Made by a program: the position numbers and the translations under genes. This document shows positions 5,604 to 6,971 of a stretch of DNA of 6,971 bases, piece after piece. The stretch is from Verrucomicrobiota bacterium (lineage in GTDB: Bacteria > Verrucomicrobiota > Verrucomicrobiia > Chthoniobacterales > UBA10450): NCBI GenBank assembly GCA_003221375.1, contig QHRI01000055.1, positions 1 to 6,971 of the forward strand, given 5' to 3'. The notes under the pieces are model-generated. The model had not been told where the DNA came from and searched no databases. It saw nothing but the letters and a program-made list of their open reading frames with translations. Numbering within the stretch: the first letter of the stretch is position 1; every line of letters begins with the position of its first letter.

Positions 5604-6050
5604 TCAATCGAGTATTGATTCCTCGTATTCGAAATGGTGCTCCTGAAGCATCGCTATGAACTCCTCGCGAAAAGATCGCTTCCGGTGATGCTCAGTTTGA
5701 TTGCTGATCTAGATCACGGTTGCATCGACGCCAGAGATACTAACGCTGAAAGCGCCATAGCCTTTCTGCCAGGCGAAGAAATGCATCTTCGGAAATGTTT
5801 CTCGAATCCATTTGGATGAATTTCCCTTTAGAAGCTGCACTGCTTTGGCAACGGATAACGTTGCCGGCAAGCAGAGCAGAATGTGGACGTGATCGGCGGC
5901 TCCGCTAATGGCGAGCGCCTTCATCTGATTTTGTTTTGCGATGCCGCCAAGATATGGCCAGAGACGTTCGCGTAAATCTGGGATGAGCTAAGGTTCGCGA
6001 TTTTTTGTGCTCCAGACTCAATGAATTAGGCAGCTCGCAAACGAATGCAT
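5604..6050 (-). pseudogene. REP-associated tyrosine transposase (RAYT, IS200-like), inactivated by three stop codons
   Basis: Read on the minus strand from ATG at 6050-6048 to TGA at 5606-5604, 148 codons remain in one frame with no frameshift, the usual size of short RAYT/IS200-like Y1 transposases. Recognisable family blocks, in order, are VWSTKNREP (codons 12-20), IPDLRERLWPYLGGIAKQ (23-40), the HUH motif in ADHVHILL (His54 and His56), SVAKAVQLLKGNSSKWI (about 66-82), FAWQKGYGAFSVS, then ISNQTEHHRKRSFREEF and MLQEHHFEYEE near the end. Three internal stops break it: TGA at 6020-6018 (codon 11), TAG at 5990-5988 (codon 21) and TAG at 5711-5709 (codon 114). The third falls at the place of the catalytic Tyr in the YIxNQ motif, leaving ATVI-stop-ISNQ. 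Other genes here end in TAG and TGA, so stop recoding is unlikely. The product, if any, is dead. The longest intact piece is 5924-5709 (71 codons). Confidence 0.85.
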
Positions 6051-6060
6051 GATCCGTTAT

Positions 6061-6130
6061 TTCTGTCGTCCCCGCAGGGACTCGAATCCTGTTTATCGCA
6101 ATAGACCCAGCGTTAAAACGCTGGGCTATT
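6061..6130 (-). repeat. Right REP doublet of the RAYT cassette
   Basis: The inverted counterpart of 5530-5599. The inner hairpin is gtccccgcagggac (6068-6081; 5-bp stem with CGCA loop), flanked by TTCTGTC on the left. The outer hairpin is the palindrome cccagcgttaaaacgctggg (6106-6125), followed by CTATT. The spacer between hairpins is again exactly 24 bases (6082-6105) but its sequence is not conserved. The outer hairpin ends 23 bases downstream of the rmlA stop on the minus strand and could stabilise or end that transcript, though no T-run follows it in that direction. Confidence 0.85.
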
Positions 6131-6148
6131 ATCAATCTGGAGGGCGTG

Positions 6149-6971
6149 TCACCCCACCGGCTCTGGCCCGGTGCTCGGTCCCTCTTCGCAAACCATTCGC
6201 AGATAATCACGATATTCGCCTTTTGGTAGTCGATCGATGGTAGCGGCGAGTTGAGACTCCGTGATGAATCCGGCACGAAGTGCCACTTCCTCCAAACACG
6301 CGATTTTCAATCCCTGCCGGTGTTCTATCGTGGCGATGTAGTTACTTGCTTCGAGCAAGGTCGTTGTCGTGCCGGTATCGAGCCAGGCCACGCCGCGGCT
6401 AAGCAACTTCACATGCAACTGGTTCTCCTTGAGATAGAGCAAATTTAGATCGGTGATCTCAAGTTCGCCCCGCGCAGAAGGACGCAGGATCCGACACATC
6501 TCGACCACGCGTTCGTCATAGACATAAAGCCCCGGCACGGCGAAGGGACTCTTCGGTTGCTTCGGTTTTTCCTCCAGGCTGATCGCCTTTCCATCAGCAT
6601 CGAATTCGACTACGCCGTAGCGTTCCGGATCGCGCACTTGATATGCGAAAACGCAGGCCCCACGCTCGATGGCCAGCGCGTCACGGTAAAAGTCCAGTTT
6701 CCCATAGAAAATGTTGTCACCCAGAATCAGTGAAGCGCCGCAGCTCTCGATAAATTTTGCCCCGATCAGGAACGCCTGCGCGATCCCCTCAGGCTTCGGC
6801 TGTTCGGCGTATTCGATCCGAATCCCAAGGTGCGAGCCGTCGTTCAGATAATCGCGCAACATCGGCAAATCCTTCGGCGTGGAAATGATCAGCACCTCGC
6901 GCAAGCCGCCAAGCATCAGCGTAGCCAGCGGATAACAAATCATGGGCTTGTCGTATATGGGGAGAAGTTGC
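6149..6971 (-). CDS. rmlA: Glucose-1-phosphate thymidylyltransferase, N-terminus outside the window (partial)
   Basis: Joins dTTP and glucose-1-phosphate to make dTDP-glucose, the first step of dTDP-L-rhamnose synthesis for surface polysaccharides; cytoplasmic. The frame is open to the window edge: codons from 6970 read QLLPIYDKPMICYPL, the well-known RmlA segment after the GGSGTRL nucleotide motif, so the ATG at 6943 is internal and roughly 25 N-terminal residues are missing. About 273 residues are visible, so the full protein is near the usual 290-300. In visible-fragment numbering the motifs are QPKPEGIAQAF (57-67), LILGDNIFYG (81-90, with the metal- and nucleotide-site Asp85), EEKP (133-136), GELEITDLN (168-176), WLDTGT (196-201) and IEHRQGLKI. 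The TGA is at 6151-6149. It converges with the oxidase operon. Other rml genes, if clustered, would lie upstream, beyond the right edge. Confidence 0.95.
   Translation of the reverse strand, partial: QLLPIYDKPMICYPLATLMLGGLREVLIISTPKDLPMLRDYLNDGSHLGIRIEYAEQPKPEGIAQAFLIGAKFIESCGASLILGDNIFYGKLDFYRDALAIERGACVFAYQVRDPERYGVVEFDADGKAISLEEKPKQPKSPFAVPGLYVYDERVVEMCRILRPSARGELEITDLNLLYLKENQLHVKLLSRGVAWLDTGTTTTLLEASNYIATIEHRQGLKIACLEEVALRAGFITESQLAATIDRLPKGEYRDYLRMVCEEGPSTGPEPVG

Larger units (their letters stand above)
5530..6130 (-). mobile_element. RAYT cassette flanked by inverted REP doublets (inactive)
   Basis: A 601-base unit made of a 70-base left end (5530-5599), a RAYT-like pseudogene on the minus strand (5604-6050) and a 70-base right end (6061-6130) that is the inverted counterpart of the left. 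The outer 26 bases of the ends match perfectly in inverted orientation and the inner 24 bases match at 22 positions. The ends sit only 4 and 10 bases from the gene. It lies in the convergent space between the oxidase operon and rmlA, where it disrupts nothing. RAYTs are single domesticated relatives of IS200/IS605 TnpA that act on REP hairpins; the layout (one gene between opposed REPs) is classical for them. I saw no obvious target duplication outside the ends, as expected for this enzyme class. Calling the whole unit one mobile element is inference from the symmetry. Confidence 0.75.

Noticed and set aside
5634..5819. 61-codon plus-strand reading frame
   Set aside because: It is antisense to the RAYT pseudogene, whose conserved motifs lie on the other strand.
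5604..6050. Stop-codon reassignment or readthrough keeping the RAYT alive
   Set aside because: TAG and TGA end the other genes here (ctaD, ctaE, ctaC, sco with TAG; ctaA, ctaB, rmlA with TGA), and a TAG at the catalytic Tyr would still need exact Tyr insertion.
6106..6125. Intrinsic terminator for rmlA
   Set aside because: The hairpin is perfect, but on the minus strand it is followed by TCTATTGCG without a T-run; it is better explained as a RAYT repeat.
5530..6130. CRISPR array or tRNA in the repeat-rich region
   Set aside because: The repeats are two pairs of inverted hairpins, not direct repeats with unique spacers, and no cloverleaf was seen.
5905..6276. 123-codon minus-strand reading frame
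   Set aside because: It runs out of phase through the RAYT pseudogene, the right repeat and the rmlA 3' end, and has no recognisable protein features; a chance frame.

Overview
The window is dominated by a compact plus-strand operon (positions 1 to 5431) for an aa3/caa3-type cytochrome c oxidase and its assembly factors. On the minus strand at the right edge is the 3' part of an rmlA (glucose-1-phosphate thymidylyltransferase) gene (6149 to 6971, running off the window). The two units converge on about 717 bases (5432 to 6148) that hold no intact gene but are filled with palindromic repeats and a dead REP-associated tyrosine transposase (RAYT). The host looks like an aerobic Gram-negative-type bacterium. 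The oxidase gene order, the short unknown membrane genes in the operon and the style of the GTAG-type and CCCAGCG-type repeats suggest Verrucomicrobiota (Spartobacteria/Chthoniobacterales-like). That assignment is my inference from general familiarity, not a search result.

Oxidase operon, in order: ctaD 3' end (subunit I), ctaE (subunit III, with an unusually long periplasmic insert), ctaF-like subunit IV, a 69-residue two-helix membrane protein of unknown function, an 86-residue exported or membrane protein with a CPFC motif, ctaC (subunit II, CuA site intact), ctaA (heme A synthase), ctaB (heme O synthase) and a sco-type copper chaperone. Most junctions are ATGA overlaps, an 8-base overlap, or gaps of 0 to 10 bases, so the genes are probably translated in a coupled way from one mRNA starting upstream of the window. 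CtaB farnesylates protoheme to heme O, CtaA oxidises heme O to heme A for subunit I, and Sco prepares the CuA site of subunit II. The two small unknown proteins are candidates for further subunits or assembly factors. The only sizeable gap in the operon, between ctaC and ctaA, is filled by a REP-like inverted pair that extends into the 5' coding end of ctaA and encloses both possible start codons.

Convergent intergenic region: right after the sco stop codon lies a second, more degenerate GTAG-type REP pair. Then comes a 601-base cassette (5530 to 6130) bounded by two 70-base inverted elements. Each contains a CCCAGCG hairpin and a GTCCC hairpin separated by exactly 24 bases. Between them, on the minus strand, is a full-length RAYT-like reading frame (5604 to 6050) with the HUH motif still readable. 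It carries three in-frame stop codons and no frameshift, and one stop lies where the catalytic tyrosine should be. The cassette is a non-autonomous relic, but its REP ends are well preserved.
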